Positions 8,921-16,449 of a DNA stretch of 64,000 nucleotides are shown here, piece by piece; within the stretch, counting starts at the first letter, position 1; each line of letters begins with the position of its first letter. The stretch is from JAICKM01 sp038228295. GTDB taxonomy: Bacteria; Chloroflexota; Chloroflexia; QHBQ01; JAICKM01. The position numbers and the translations under genes are program-made. The stretch is taken from the NCBI GenBank assembly GCA_038228295.1, contig JBBRPH010000012.1:37345-101344 (forward strand), given 5' to 3'. A model generated the notes under the pieces. It was not told the DNA's origin. It saw nothing but the letters and a program-made list of their open reading frames with translations, and made no database searches.

Positions 8921-9675
8921 GCTTGCACCTGTCCGCTTTCTAGCAGGCCACGATTCCACCAGTGGCTCAACGCTTGTTCGGCAGCCCGCAGATAATTGCG
9001 GACTGAGCGGTCACTCACGCCGAGAATACTGCTGATCGTTAGCTCGTCTTGATCTTTGCTTTTTTCTTTATAACCCTGCATCTTAAGATAAAACGCCCGC
9101 CGCACATTGCCGTCCAACTGAGCCAGCGCCTCGTTCACCAGCACGGTCGATTCGATCTGCTGCGGGTCGGCCAGCGTGGACTCTTCGCTCCACCCGTCGC
9201 CGTCGTCGTTGGTGCCCGTGTAGAAGGGGCGCTCGTGCCGGCGGGCCTGGCGCAGCCGCTCGGCCGCATCGGCGCAGGCGAGGCGCACCATGTGGTTGAA
9301 ATGCACCTCCCAGAACTCGTGCTGCGGCGTGGGGTCAGCCACTTCGCGCCACAATTGGATAAATGTAGCCTGCACAATGTCTTCGCGATCATCGGCCACC
9401 ACTGCCTGGCTCCAGGCGATACTCGCTACTAATGGGCTGATGCGCTCCAACAGGGCCTCCAGTGCCCGGTCGGCGGCGGCGCGTTGGCCGGCGGCCAGCA
9501 ACCGGCGGATGCCGTGGACCAACGTTTCGGGCGCGGTAGCCGTTTGCAACGCAGCCACCAGCGCCGGCCCGGCCGCCGGCAAGGCCCGGATCTCGGCTTC
9601 CACCGCCGGTCGCCGGCGATAGTCCCTGGTTAAGCCGAGGCCGCCCGACGCGGGCGGGGCGGGTACGGTTTCCAT
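8917..9675 (-). CDS. Sigma-70 family RNA polymerase sigma factor
   Basis: A 252-residue protein with a region-2-like segment (REDIVQATFIQLWREV) and a C-terminal region-4 helix-turn-helix (LTISSILGVSDRSVRNYLRA). It lacks obvious region 1 and 3, which fits an ECF-like factor with a long N-terminal extension. The ATG at 9675 has GGAG seven bases upstream; the frame stays open for 42 more codons upstream, but these look non-coding. It is first in an apparent operon with the HTH protein and the ImmA-helicase fusion, and so may be a regulator released or controlled by its partners (inference). Confidence 0.75.
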   Translation of the reverse strand: METVPAPPASGGLGLTRDYRRRPAVEAEIRALPAAGPALVAALQTATAPETLVHGIRRLLAAGQRAAADRALEALLERISPLVASIAWSQAVVADDREDIVQATFIQLWREVADPTPQHEFWEVHFNHMVRLACADAAERLRQARRHERPFYTGTNDDGDGWSEESTLADPQQIESTVLVNEALAQLDGNVRRAFYLKMQGYKEKSKDQDELTISSILGVSDRSVRNYLRAAEQALSHWWNRGLLESGQVQA

Positions 9676-9872
9676 CTGCTCCGGCACGAGATTGGGCCTC
9701 CTTCTGCTGTGCGGTGCGCGTTCTACCCCACCTATAGGTGGGGCTGGGGCGAAAGCGGAAACGCCCCACCTGATTCTACCGCAAAGGGCTGGGAAGCGCA
9801 AAGGCGGGCCCTATTCTCACTCCTCCGGTGCCGATCCCCGCAGGCCGCCTAAACACCCTCGGAAAGCGGCTT

Positions 9873-10388
9873 CTACTTCTTTTTTCGCTGCTCCTGTGTG
9901 CCCACTTGTTCGCGGGCGGCCCGGCCCGTCCAACTGAGGGTTTCGACCAGCCCATCCAGTAGCTCGGCGATGCCGGTAGTCGCCAGTATCGTCAGCAGCA
10001 GGCGCACGGGCACCGGCCAAATCCGCAGCCCATAAACCAAGCCGGCCGTGATCCACGTCCCGGCGCAGGTGGGGCAGGAGATCAGTTCGCCGATTACGGC
10101 GCGTGGGCCATTGCCTGCGGCATCCACCGTCTGGCCGGCCCCCGATCCGTCGGCGTGGGTGCGCGTGAACGGCGCACGCAGCGGCGCGCCCACGTCGTCA
10201 TAGGCCACTAGCCGCCCGCCGCGATAGGCGGCCAACCCTAGTAGCAGCAACTCAAACGGCGTGACCATCGCTTGGTCGGGGTGCCGGCTCTCGCGCACGG
10301 CGTTGAGGCCCAGCAGGGTGAGGAAAATCCCAATCAGGGTCAGTTTGGTAGGATATTGTTCGGTCTTGTCTGGTGCTTGATCGGCCAT
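9873..10388 (-). CDS. DUF1360 family membrane protein
   Basis: A 171-residue protein with two or three hydrophobic segments (ELLLLGLAAYRGGRLVAYD region; LISCPTCAGTWITAGLVYGL; VRLLLTILATTGIAELL). The CPxCxGTW motif is characteristic of DUF1360, a family of unknown function first noticed in spore-formers but present more widely. An acidic, polar N-terminus and a Lys-rich tail flank it. AAGGAG lies six bases before the ATG. The flanking genes do not suggest a role. Confidence 0.7.
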   Translation of the reverse strand: MADQAPDKTEQYPTKLTLIGIFLTLLGLNAVRESRHPDQAMVTPFELLLLGLAAYRGGRLVAYDDVGAPLRAPFTRTHADGSGAGQTVDAAGNGPRAVIGELISCPTCAGTWITAGLVYGLRIWPVPVRLLLTILATTGIAELLDGLVETLSWTGRAAREQVGTQEQRKKK

Positions 10389-10400
10389 GGTTTGCTCCTT

Positions 10401-10426
10401 GTACGCTATCTTGGTACGCTATCTTG
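10401..10426. repeat. 13-base perfect tandem duplication
   Basis: GTACGCTATCTTG occurs twice back to back, immediately upstream of the DUF1360 start on the minus strand. It looks like a recent slippage duplication, and could also double a regulatory site. Confidence 0.8.
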
Positions 10427-10542
10427 TCCCCGGTATCGCGGCTGTGTAGCCCCGCCGCTGTTCGCCTATCGGCATATCCGGTGCCAAGCGTTGCGTGGCC
10501 TGCCGGGCGTGTCAGATCCGAGGATACCCCGTTTCTTTTTAT

Positions 10543-11277
10543 ATGGAAAGTACCCCACCGCTCGCACGCCTGCACCGCCACCTGCTCGGCACGCTATTTG
10601 GGTTGCTCTATCATCAATTCGCGTTTGCGTATGATTGGGTGAGCGGCACTTTTTTTGCCGGCCAATGGCGGACCTGGCAGCGGGCAGCGCTGCCCTGGCT
10701 CGCCGACGGGGGGCCGCGTGTGCTAGAAGTGGGCTGCGGCACCGGCGACTTACTGGCCGATTTGCGGACGGCGGGTTACCGGGCGGTGGGTCTCGACCTC
10801 TCCCCGGCGATGTTGCGCGTGGCGCGCCGTAAGGCGGCGCGAGCGGGCACTCCGCCCGGCGGCCTAGTGCGCGCCCACAGTGCGGCGTTGCCTTTTCCCG
10901 CCGCCGCCTTTGATGCCGTGGTCAGCACCTTTCCTAGCGACTATATCTTCGCCCCGGCTACCCTGGTGGAGATCGCTCGCGTGTTACGGACCGGCGGGCG
11001 GCTGGTGGTGATACCGGTCGGCGCGCTACTGCCGGTAGACCGTGTGACTGAGCTGCTGGATCGCCTCACCGGCCTACTCTATGGCCGGCCCCCCGCCGCC
11101 GGCACGCCCGCTACCCGTCGCGCCGCACTGATCGCCGAGTTCCGTCACAGCTCCGCCTTTGGCCCACTGGAAGCCCGCTTACGTGCCGCCGGCTTCCAGG
11201 TGCAGACCCAGGTGGGCGTAGGGCCGCGCTCGCTGGTGTTGGTGGTGGTGGCGGATAGGCCGGGGCGTGAAACGTGA
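10543..11277 (+). CDS. Class I SAM-dependent methyltransferase
   Basis: About 244 residues. The SAM-binding motif I is VLEVGCGTGDLLADL, followed by the acidic motif II (VGLDLS), a post-motif AALPFPAAAFDAVVS and EIARVLRTGGRLVVI, the standard order for UbiE/Methyltransf_11 enzymes. The substrate is not indicated. An N-terminal amphipathic segment (LFGLLYHQFAFAYDWV) precedes the fold. The ATG at 10543 is chosen because earlier in-frame codons look non-coding, but its ribosome-binding site is weak. The stop lies within GTGAAAC-type heptamers, and a strong hairpin follows two bases later. Confidence 0.8.
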   Translation: MESTPPLARLHRHLLGTLFGLLYHQFAFAYDWVSGTFFAGQWRTWQRAALPWLADGGPRVLEVGCGTGDLLADLRTAGYRAVGLDLSPAMLRVARRKAARAGTPPGGLVRAHSAALPFPAAAFDAVVSTFPSDYIFAPATLVEIARVLRTGGRLVVIPVGALLPVDRVTELLDRLTGLLYGRPPAAGTPATRRAALIAEFRHSSAFGPLEARLRAAGFQVQTQVGVGPRSLVLVVVADRPGRET

Positions 11278-11279
11278 CA

Positions 11280-11332
11280 CCGCTAGGTATCAGGTATCAG
11301 GAGACGAAAGCCTGATACCTGATACCTAGCGG
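11280..11332. terminator. 21-bp perfect inverted repeat between convergent genes
   Basis: Positions 11280-11300 pair without mismatch with 11312-11332 around an 11-base loop. The arms are themselves heptamer repeats (AGGTATC units). The element fills the 60-base gap between two convergent stops and is probably a bidirectional terminator, though no clear T tract follows. A related sequence with the same loop core lies at about 30770-30831. Confidence 0.7.
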
Positions 11333-11337
11333 GTCGG

Positions 11338-12348
11338 CTAGGATAAGCGCGTGCGCCGTGCCCAGCCGATGAGCGCCGCCAAGCCCAGCGCCAACACGCC
11401 GAACGCCCAGTAGCTCGGCGGCAGGTCTGCGGTCTGCGATCTGCGGTCTGACTGTGGGGTAGGCGCCGTGGCAACCGCCGGGGCAGTGTCGGTTGGGATA
11501 GGGGCGGGCGGGGCTGTTGCCGGGGCAATGGTGCTGGGGATGTCGGTGGGCAAAGGAGTAGCCGGCACCGTAACAGGCGCAATCGGCGGTGAAATGGTTG
11601 CTGCAACCGCCGGCGGGGGGGTATCTGTTGCGGTGGCTGGTAGCGTGGGCCGTGCGCTTGCAATCGGGCCGGCGGCAGGCTGTGCCGTGCGGGTCGGCGG
11701 CAGGGTCGGACGGGGCGTGGCGCCGGCGGGCAGAGTCGGGTGCGAGGTAGCGGTGGCGGGGTGGGGGCGCGCGGTTGCCGGGGCGGGGCGGGGCGTCGTC
11801 GTGGCCGGCAGGGGCAGCGGCGCGGCGGTGGCTGGGGTGGCAGTAGCACAAAGCGCCACTCCGGCCGGCGGCGGGGGATTGCCGCTCCAACCCCAACCCT
11901 CAATGCTGCCGGGGCGCACCACGGTGCTGCTTGCGCCCAGGTTGGAGCCGACCCAGCGCCCGTTGCGCCACTGCGCGTATTGCCAGTAAACACACGGCGA
12001 CCCCTGGCACTGGCAATAGCACGGTTGGCCCGTGTCCAGGCAGCCCACGCCGTTGACGGCGCAGATTTCGGCCCCCAGGCTGACGACTTCCGTCCGCACC
12101 GGCACACCCGCACGTTGCAGCAGGTCGAGTCCGCTGATGCCGCTCGCGGGCACGCTGAAGCAGTACTCCGTCACCTGTCCCGTCCCGTAGGCGATGACGA
12201 GGCCGACATTGCCCGCCGCTTGCGCGCCCACCAGAGGCGTAGCAGCAGGCGTGCTGCCACCGATCAGCCACAGCAAGGCAATCACCGCGCCCAGTAGCAG
12301 GCGCCGCAGCAGGCACACCAAGCGGGGTAGTGGGCTTAGTATAGGCAC
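11338..12348 (-). CDS. Secreted, C-terminally membrane-anchored protein, DUF4430-like
   Basis: 336 residues. A hydrophobic signal segment (LLLGAVIALLWLIGG) leads to a Cys-rich globular domain of about 110 residues (GLVIAYGTGQVTEYCF, GISGLDLLQRAGV, then several Cys near CYCQCQGSPCVYW). A long Pro/Thr/Ala linker follows, then a C-terminal membrane helix (YWAFGVLALGLAALIGW) and a basic tail. The globular part resembles transcobalamin-C-like/DUF4430 domains; the ligand is unknown. The GTG start sits five bases after a TATACT box, so the message is probably leaderless. Heptamer repeats encode part of the linker near the anchor. Confidence 0.65.
   Translation of the reverse strand: MPILSPLPRLVCLLRRLLLGAVIALLWLIGGSTPAATPLVGAQAAGNVGLVIAYGTGQVTEYCFSVPASGISGLDLLQRAGVPVRTEVVSLGAEICAVNGVGCLDTGQPCYCQCQGSPCVYWQYAQWRNGRWVGSNLGASSTVVRPGSIEGWGWSGNPPPPAGVALCATATPATAAPLPLPATTTPRPAPATARPHPATATSHPTLPAGATPRPTLPPTRTAQPAAGPIASARPTLPATATDTPPPAVAATISPPIAPVTVPATPLPTDIPSTIAPATAPPAPIPTDTAPAVATAPTPQSDRRSQTADLPPSYWAFGVLALGLAALIGWARRTRLS
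11424..11451. repeat. Heptamer tandem repeat, GGTCTGC type (x4)
   Basis: Units GGTCTGC, GGTCTGC, GATCTGC and GGTCTGA lie in the 3' part of the secreted-protein gene. They are the same word as the array at 7524 in the helicase fusion. Confidence 0.85.
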
Positions 12349-12353
12349 GCGGG

Positions 12354-12383
12354 AGTATAACAGACCGTTCGCGGCGCTGTCAA
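12354..12383 (-). promoter_or_regulatory. Consensus promoter placing transcription start at the GTG
   Basis: TTGACA (12383-12378) and TATACT (12359-12354) are 18 bases apart. The predicted start point coincides with the GTG at 12348, implying a leaderless transcript; no ribosome-binding site is present. Confidence 0.65.
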
Positions 12384-12598
12384 TGGTGTGCTGCGGCCCA
12401 TCCTAGAGCCGCGGCACAGTCGGTAGGGATGGGACCTACCCGGGTCATGGGCTTGACGAAAGCCGCTAGAGTTGGTAAGCTGCGGCAGGGCGCAGGCAGA
12501 AATAGCCGGTTCACCCATTAGCGAGCTACGCGCGGGAATGGGCGTGCCTGAGATGCTTTACGTGCGTGGGTTCCCTAACCGGACCTGGAGGAGTCTCA

Positions 12599-13159
12599 AT
12601 GACCGACCAACCAACCGCCGCCCATCCGCGCATCATCACCTGTGATCCCGTCGCGGGCTATACGCCGCAGGTCGGGCGCTATGTGGCGCAACTGGCCGAA
12701 GTGCGTCGCGATCTGCATGATCAGTTGGCCGGCCTGACGCAGGCGCAATTGGATTGGCACCCTGACGCGCAGACGGAATCGATCGGCACGCTCCTGCTGC
12801 ACTTGGATGCCGTCGAATGGTCGTGGATGCACCAGGACATCTCCGGTGCCCCCGACGAAGCTTATCTCGGCAGTTGGGACGAAGCGATGCCAATCCGCGC
12901 CGGCGTGCCCCAGATGCGCGGGCGCCCGTTAGAACGTTATGTGGACCAACTGGGAGCCACGCGGGGGGAGACGCTGCGTCTCTTGGCAGGCTTCACGGAT
13001 GCCGACCTGCCGCGCCTCGTCGGTGAGGCACCACCGCCGCCGGAGCGCGAGGCGCGCAGCGAACTCTACACCATTGATTGGATCATCTGGCACGTCATTG
13101 AGCATGAAGCGACCCATGTGGGCCAGGTCGAACTGCTCAAGCGGTTGCAGACCCGCTAA
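12599..13159 (+). CDS. DinB/DUF664-family protein
   Basis: A 186-residue helical protein. The DinB pattern includes a first helix with LAEVRRDLHDQLAGLTQAQL, a His-containing second helix (LLLHLDAVEWSWMHQD) and the C-terminal WIIWHVIEHEATHVGQVE. The three His positions typical of the metal site are all present. DinB-fold enzymes include mycothiol- and bacillithiol-dependent transferases; the substrate here is unknown. CTGGAGGAG lies upstream of the ATG, so the start is firm. The next gene begins eight bases after the stop, so the two are probably co-transcribed. Confidence 0.85.
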   Translation: MTDQPTAAHPRIITCDPVAGYTPQVGRYVAQLAEVRRDLHDQLAGLTQAQLDWHPDAQTESIGTLLLHLDAVEWSWMHQDISGAPDEAYLGSWDEAMPIRAGVPQMRGRPLERYVDQLGATRGETLRLLAGFTDADLPRLVGEAPPPPEREARSELYTIDWIIWHVIEHEATHVGQVELLKRLQTR

Positions 13160-13166
13160 AGCTACC

Positions 13167-14726
13167 ATGCCGAACCCCCCAGCCGGCGCGCCTGCGCTAA
13201 CCCCTGAATCGCTCGGCCACCTCGCCTATCTGCACCGCGTCCTCACCGGCGGGCCTAACGCAGCAAGCAGCGCGGCTACCGCTGTCCCTGATCTGCAATC
13301 GTGGGACGGGTTCTACACCCCGTTGGCCGACGGCATGAACTTCGGACTGCGCTTCCAATTGGCCTTTGCCGGCTATGCGGTAGCCGCGCTGGGGTTGCAT
13401 ACGCCCGCCTACCTGCGGCCCACGGTCGCGGCGTTGGGCGCGGCGATCGAGCGGATGCGTGATGTGCGCGCCTGGGGCTACTGGCGCCCGCCCGTGCCGG
13501 GACCGGAAGGCACCTCCGGGGGCGGCCATGTGGCGCTGCTGGTCGGCGGGCATCGGCGCGCAACCGGCCCGCCGCCCCCGCCCGGCGATCCGGTAGTGCA
13601 AGATAACGTGCAGTTCAGCGGGCATTTGGGCACCCTGCTGGGTCTCTACGAGCGGGCGGGTGGCGACGGGCGCTATGATGCGGGCTTCGTGCTCGACGAT
13701 CCGGAGAGCGGCGCGCACTATGAGTATACCCACAGCGCTGTGATTGAACGGCTCGTGGCTCAGATGCGCGGCAATCCGTTCCACGGCGTGGCCTGTGAAC
13801 CGGCTTGCGCGTATGTGCCGTGTAACAACCACGCCATGACCGCCACCGCCCTGCACGATGCCACGCACGGCACCGCGTATGCCGCCGCCAATGCCGATTG
13901 GTTAGCCTGGGTGCGGGGCAGGATGGTGCTGCACGGGCCGGCGGCGCGTGGACTGTTCGGCGCGTGCTACCTGCGCGATCTGCACCTCACCGCGCCGGTG
14001 GCGTTCCAGTTCACCGATAGCTGGGGGCTGGCTTTCCTGCTGCCGTTCGACCGTGCGTTGGTGCGGCGGCTCTACCCACGCTTCCGCAAGCGCATGAGCC
14101 GCGCCGGTGCGGTGCGCTATGTCGGCTCGGCCCCTATCTGCGCCAAGATGGAGATTTCCGATGTGGCGCTGAACACGGCCTTCGGCCTGATCGTGGCGCG
14201 CGGCTTGGGCGACGCGGCCACTGCCGCCGGCATGGCCGCCTACGCGCAGACTACGTTTAACCGCCGCTGGAACGGCCCTGAACTCTACTACGCCGGCGCG
14301 CCGCGCACGCTGCACAGCACCGCCCTCTACGCCCTGGCCGACGTGACCGATCCGGCCAGCGATTTGCTCACCCGCCTGTTCCACGCCCCCCGCGACCCGG
14401 TACTGGACAGGCAGCCGCTGCTTGACTGCGTGACGACCGGCGACCCCGCCGCGCCGCCGGAGCTACGTCCCCCCGCGCCCCACTGCGCCATCGCCGCCGC
14501 CGCCTACGACCCCGCCATGCACACCCTGACCCTGGCGACCCAGCCGCTGGGCGACACGCCGCCCGCCGGCCCGGTCTGGCTCGACTGCGCTCGCGTGCCC
14601 GTCGTCGGCGCTCTCACCTGCGACGGTGCACCCTATCCATATTGGACGCATGATCCGGCAACGGGGCGGCTACACATCCAGGCTGCGGGCGATCAGGCGC
14701 AGCGATTCGCGGTGCTAATAGGGTGA
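13167..14726 (+). CDS. Linalool dehydratase/isomerase-like protein
   Basis: 519 residues with the features of the LinD-like (alpha/alpha)6 barrel family: DNVQFSGH in the active-site helix, then CEPACAYVPCNNH, two Cys nine residues apart as in the catalytic Cys pair of linalool dehydratase-isomerase. The His four residues after the Gln is kept, while the Met usual before it appears as Gln. Known members hydrate and isomerise monoterpene alcohols, but many relatives have no tested activity. The N-terminal start is ATG 13167, just after the DinB stop. Earlier in-frame codons overlap DinB and are rejected. Confidence 0.6.
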   Translation: MPNPPAGAPALTPESLGHLAYLHRVLTGGPNAASSAATAVPDLQSWDGFYTPLADGMNFGLRFQLAFAGYAVAALGLHTPAYLRPTVAALGAAIERMRDVRAWGYWRPPVPGPEGTSGGGHVALLVGGHRRATGPPPPPGDPVVQDNVQFSGHLGTLLGLYERAGGDGRYDAGFVLDDPESGAHYEYTHSAVIERLVAQMRGNPFHGVACEPACAYVPCNNHAMTATALHDATHGTAYAAANADWLAWVRGRMVLHGPAARGLFGACYLRDLHLTAPVAFQFTDSWGLAFLLPFDRALVRRLYPRFRKRMSRAGAVRYVGSAPICAKMEISDVALNTAFGLIVARGLGDAATAAGMAAYAQTTFNRRWNGPELYYAGAPRTLHSTALYALADVTDPASDLLTRLFHAPRDPVLDRQPLLDCVTTGDPAAPPELRPPAPHCAIAAAAYDPAMHTLTLATQPLGDTPPAGPVWLDCARVPVVGALTCDGAPYPYWTHDPATGRLHIQAAGDQAQRFAVLIG

Positions 14727-14738
14727 CGGGATCAGGCA

Positions 14739-14767
14739 TTGTGAAAACACCTGCATCGTGCTAAAAT
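14739..14767 (+). promoter_or_regulatory. Promoter of the DUF433/DUF5615 pair
   Basis: TTGTGA (14739-14744) and TAAAAT (14762-14767) are separated by 17 bases, 45 bases upstream of the DUF433 start. Confidence 0.6.
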
Positions 14768-14811
14768 AGGGGTGTAGTCGGTCTTTGTTGCTGCCCAAAA
14801 GGGGGATTTTC

Positions 14812-15102
14812 ATGACAAGCGAACAAATGCAAGCACGCATCGAGATCAATCCACGCATCATGGTCGGCAAGCCGGTGATCCGAGGCACACGCATCCCACT
14901 GGAGTTGCTCGTGCGCTTAGTCGCGCAGGGTATTCCCGATGCTGAGATCCTGGAGCAATACCCGCGCCTGCAACCGGAAGATATTCGTGCGGCGCTGACC
15001 TATGCCGCCCTGGTGCTGGCGCACGAAGCCGAACTTCCGCCTGCTCCGCCACAGGTTGATATTAAATATGGGGAAGTGCTACCCCTCACTCCCTCAATCT
15101 AA
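14812..15102 (+). CDS. DUF433 antitoxin
   Basis: A 96-residue protein with the DUF433 signature PRIMVGKPVIRGTRIP followed by LLVRLVAQGIPDAEIL and the EDIRAALTYA helix. DUF433 proteins are HTH antitoxins that normally neutralise a PIN-like nuclease encoded next door and repress their own promoter. The start ATG at 14812 follows a GGGGGA site. The toxin gene begins eight bases after the stop. A second, decayed module of the same type is at 47.1 kb. Confidence 0.88.
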   Translation: MTSEQMQARIEINPRIMVGKPVIRGTRIPLELLVRLVAQGIPDAEILEQYPRLQPEDIRAALTYAALVLAHEAELPPAPPQVDIKYGEVLPLTPSI

Positions 15103-15110
15103 AGGAGTAT

Positions 15111-15464
15111 ATGCGTTTTCTAGTGGACGAATGTGTCACCATGGCGGTCGTTCATTACCTTCGCAAGCAGGAGTACGATGTCATTGCTGTAGTAGAACAA
15201 TTACCGAGTGCTGATGATATAGATTTGCTCGCTTTGGCAGTAGCTGAAGATCGGGTGCTGATCACGAGCGACACAGATTTCGGTGATCTGGTCTTTCGTG
15301 CCGGCTATGCTCATCGTGGGATTGTGTTACTCCGACTAAAGGATGATCATGGCGCAAACCAAGTACGAGTTTTAGCCTCCGTCTTAAACCACTATACAGA
15401 TCAGTTAGTTGGTCATTTCACCGTTATAAGAGATGAAAGCCTCCGCGTTCGTTTAGCCTTCTGA
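15111..15464 (+). CDS. DUF5615 PIN-like toxin
   Basis: A 117-residue PIN-like protein. The acidic residues of the metal-binding site are visible in FLVDEC near the N-terminus, in ADDIDLLALA and in TSDTDFGDLV, in the usual DUF5615 order. These proteins are predicted RNases of type II toxin-antitoxin systems, paired here with DUF433. AAAGGAG precedes the ATG by four bases. The gene is visibly AT-richer than its neighbours, in keeping with a mobile module. Confidence 0.85.
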   Translation: MRFLVDECVTMAVVHYLRKQEYDVIAVVEQLPSADDIDLLALAVAEDRVLITSDTDFGDLVFRAGYAHRGIVLLRLKDDHGANQVRVLASVLNHYTDQLVGHFTVIRDESLRVRLAF

Positions 15465-15480
15465 TTTCTCCCCCATCGCT

Positions 15481-16449
15481 ATGAATGACGCTGAACTGCG
15501 CCCGCTAATCGCCCACCTCGCCGCCCACCCACCGTCCACCGCTATCCGCTGGGAGGCCTGGCAGGTCCGCCCCGTCAGCGGCGGTAGCAACAACTTGCTC
15601 TACCGGGCAACCGGCCCAGCGGATGATTACGCGATCAAGTTCACCCGTGCCGATGCGCGCGACCGGGCTGGGCGGGAGTGGGATGCGTTGCGCCTGCTTG
15701 TGTCAGCGCGGTGCGATCTTGCGCCGCACGCAGTACTGCTGGTGCGCGATGTGGGACCGTATCCGGTGGTGGTGCAGACGTGGCTGGATGGGCCGGTGCG
15801 AGTGGAGCCGCCTGCCGACGACGCGGAGTGGGCGCAGTTAGTCGCTCATTTCGCGGCGATCCATGCCGTGACCCCTGCCGGCGCAGCGCTGCCGCTACGC
15901 CCGGCCGTCCTCAATATGCACAGCGCCGCCGTGGGGATCACGCGCATTCGGGAGCAGGTGGCGGCTATACCGGCAGCGGCCCAGCCGCCCGCGCTGTCGG
16001 CATTGGTGGACCGCCTGACGGCCACGGCATTCCCCACTTGGCCCGCGCCGGCTCTCACCCTCTGCCGCTGCGATCCGAACACGCGCAACTTGGTGCGCCG
16101 TGCGCCGGCCTGGGCTTCGGTGGATTGGGAGAACAGCGGGTGGGGCGACCCAGCGTTTGAACTAGGCGATCTAATGGCGCATCCTACTTACACCACCGTA
16201 CCGCCCCCCCGCTGGGACTGGCTGCTGGACCGCTACACCCGACTGACCGGCGACCCAACTGTGGCCGAACGGGCACGGATCTACTACGTGCTGACGGTTA
16301 TCTGGTGGGTGGCCCGTTTCGCCCGCGCCCGTTACGAGCTGCCGCGTAACCTCGATGTGCGCCTCGTCGCCCCGCCGACCGAATGGGCTGCCGAAAACGC
16401 GGCGCAGTCGGCCCGCTATCTGGATCGCGCCTGGGCTTTGCTGGGTTAG
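15481..16449 (+). CDS. Aminoglycoside phosphotransferase-family kinase-like protein
   Basis: 322 residues of the APH/choline kinase fold: a glycine-containing nucleotide loop (RPVSGGSNNLLYR), the catalytic loop CRCDPNTRN and the metal-binding WENSGWGDPAFELGDL. The catalytic Asp and Asn are present, but the His of the usual HxD motif is replaced by Arg. Such variation is common in environmental APH-like proteins, which often phosphorylate small metabolites rather than antibiotics. It ends tail-to-tail with rlmI, with a four-base overlap at 16446-16449. No resistance claim is made. Confidence 0.75.
   Translation: MNDAELRPLIAHLAAHPPSTAIRWEAWQVRPVSGGSNNLLYRATGPADDYAIKFTRADARDRAGREWDALRLLVSARCDLAPHAVLLVRDVGPYPVVVQTWLDGPVRVEPPADDAEWAQLVAHFAAIHAVTPAGAALPLRPAVLNMHSAAVGITRIREQVAAIPAAAQPPALSALVDRLTATAFPTWPAPALTLCRCDPNTRNLVRRAPAWASVDWENSGWGDPAFELGDLMAHPTYTTVPPPRWDWLLDRYTRLTGDPTVAERARIYYVLTVIWWVARFARARYELPRNLDVRLVAPPTEWAAENAAQSARYLDRAWALLG

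Noticed and set aside
12939..13166. Longer start for the LinD-like gene
   Set aside because: The extra codons overlap DinB out of frame; ATG 13167 directly follows the DinB stop.
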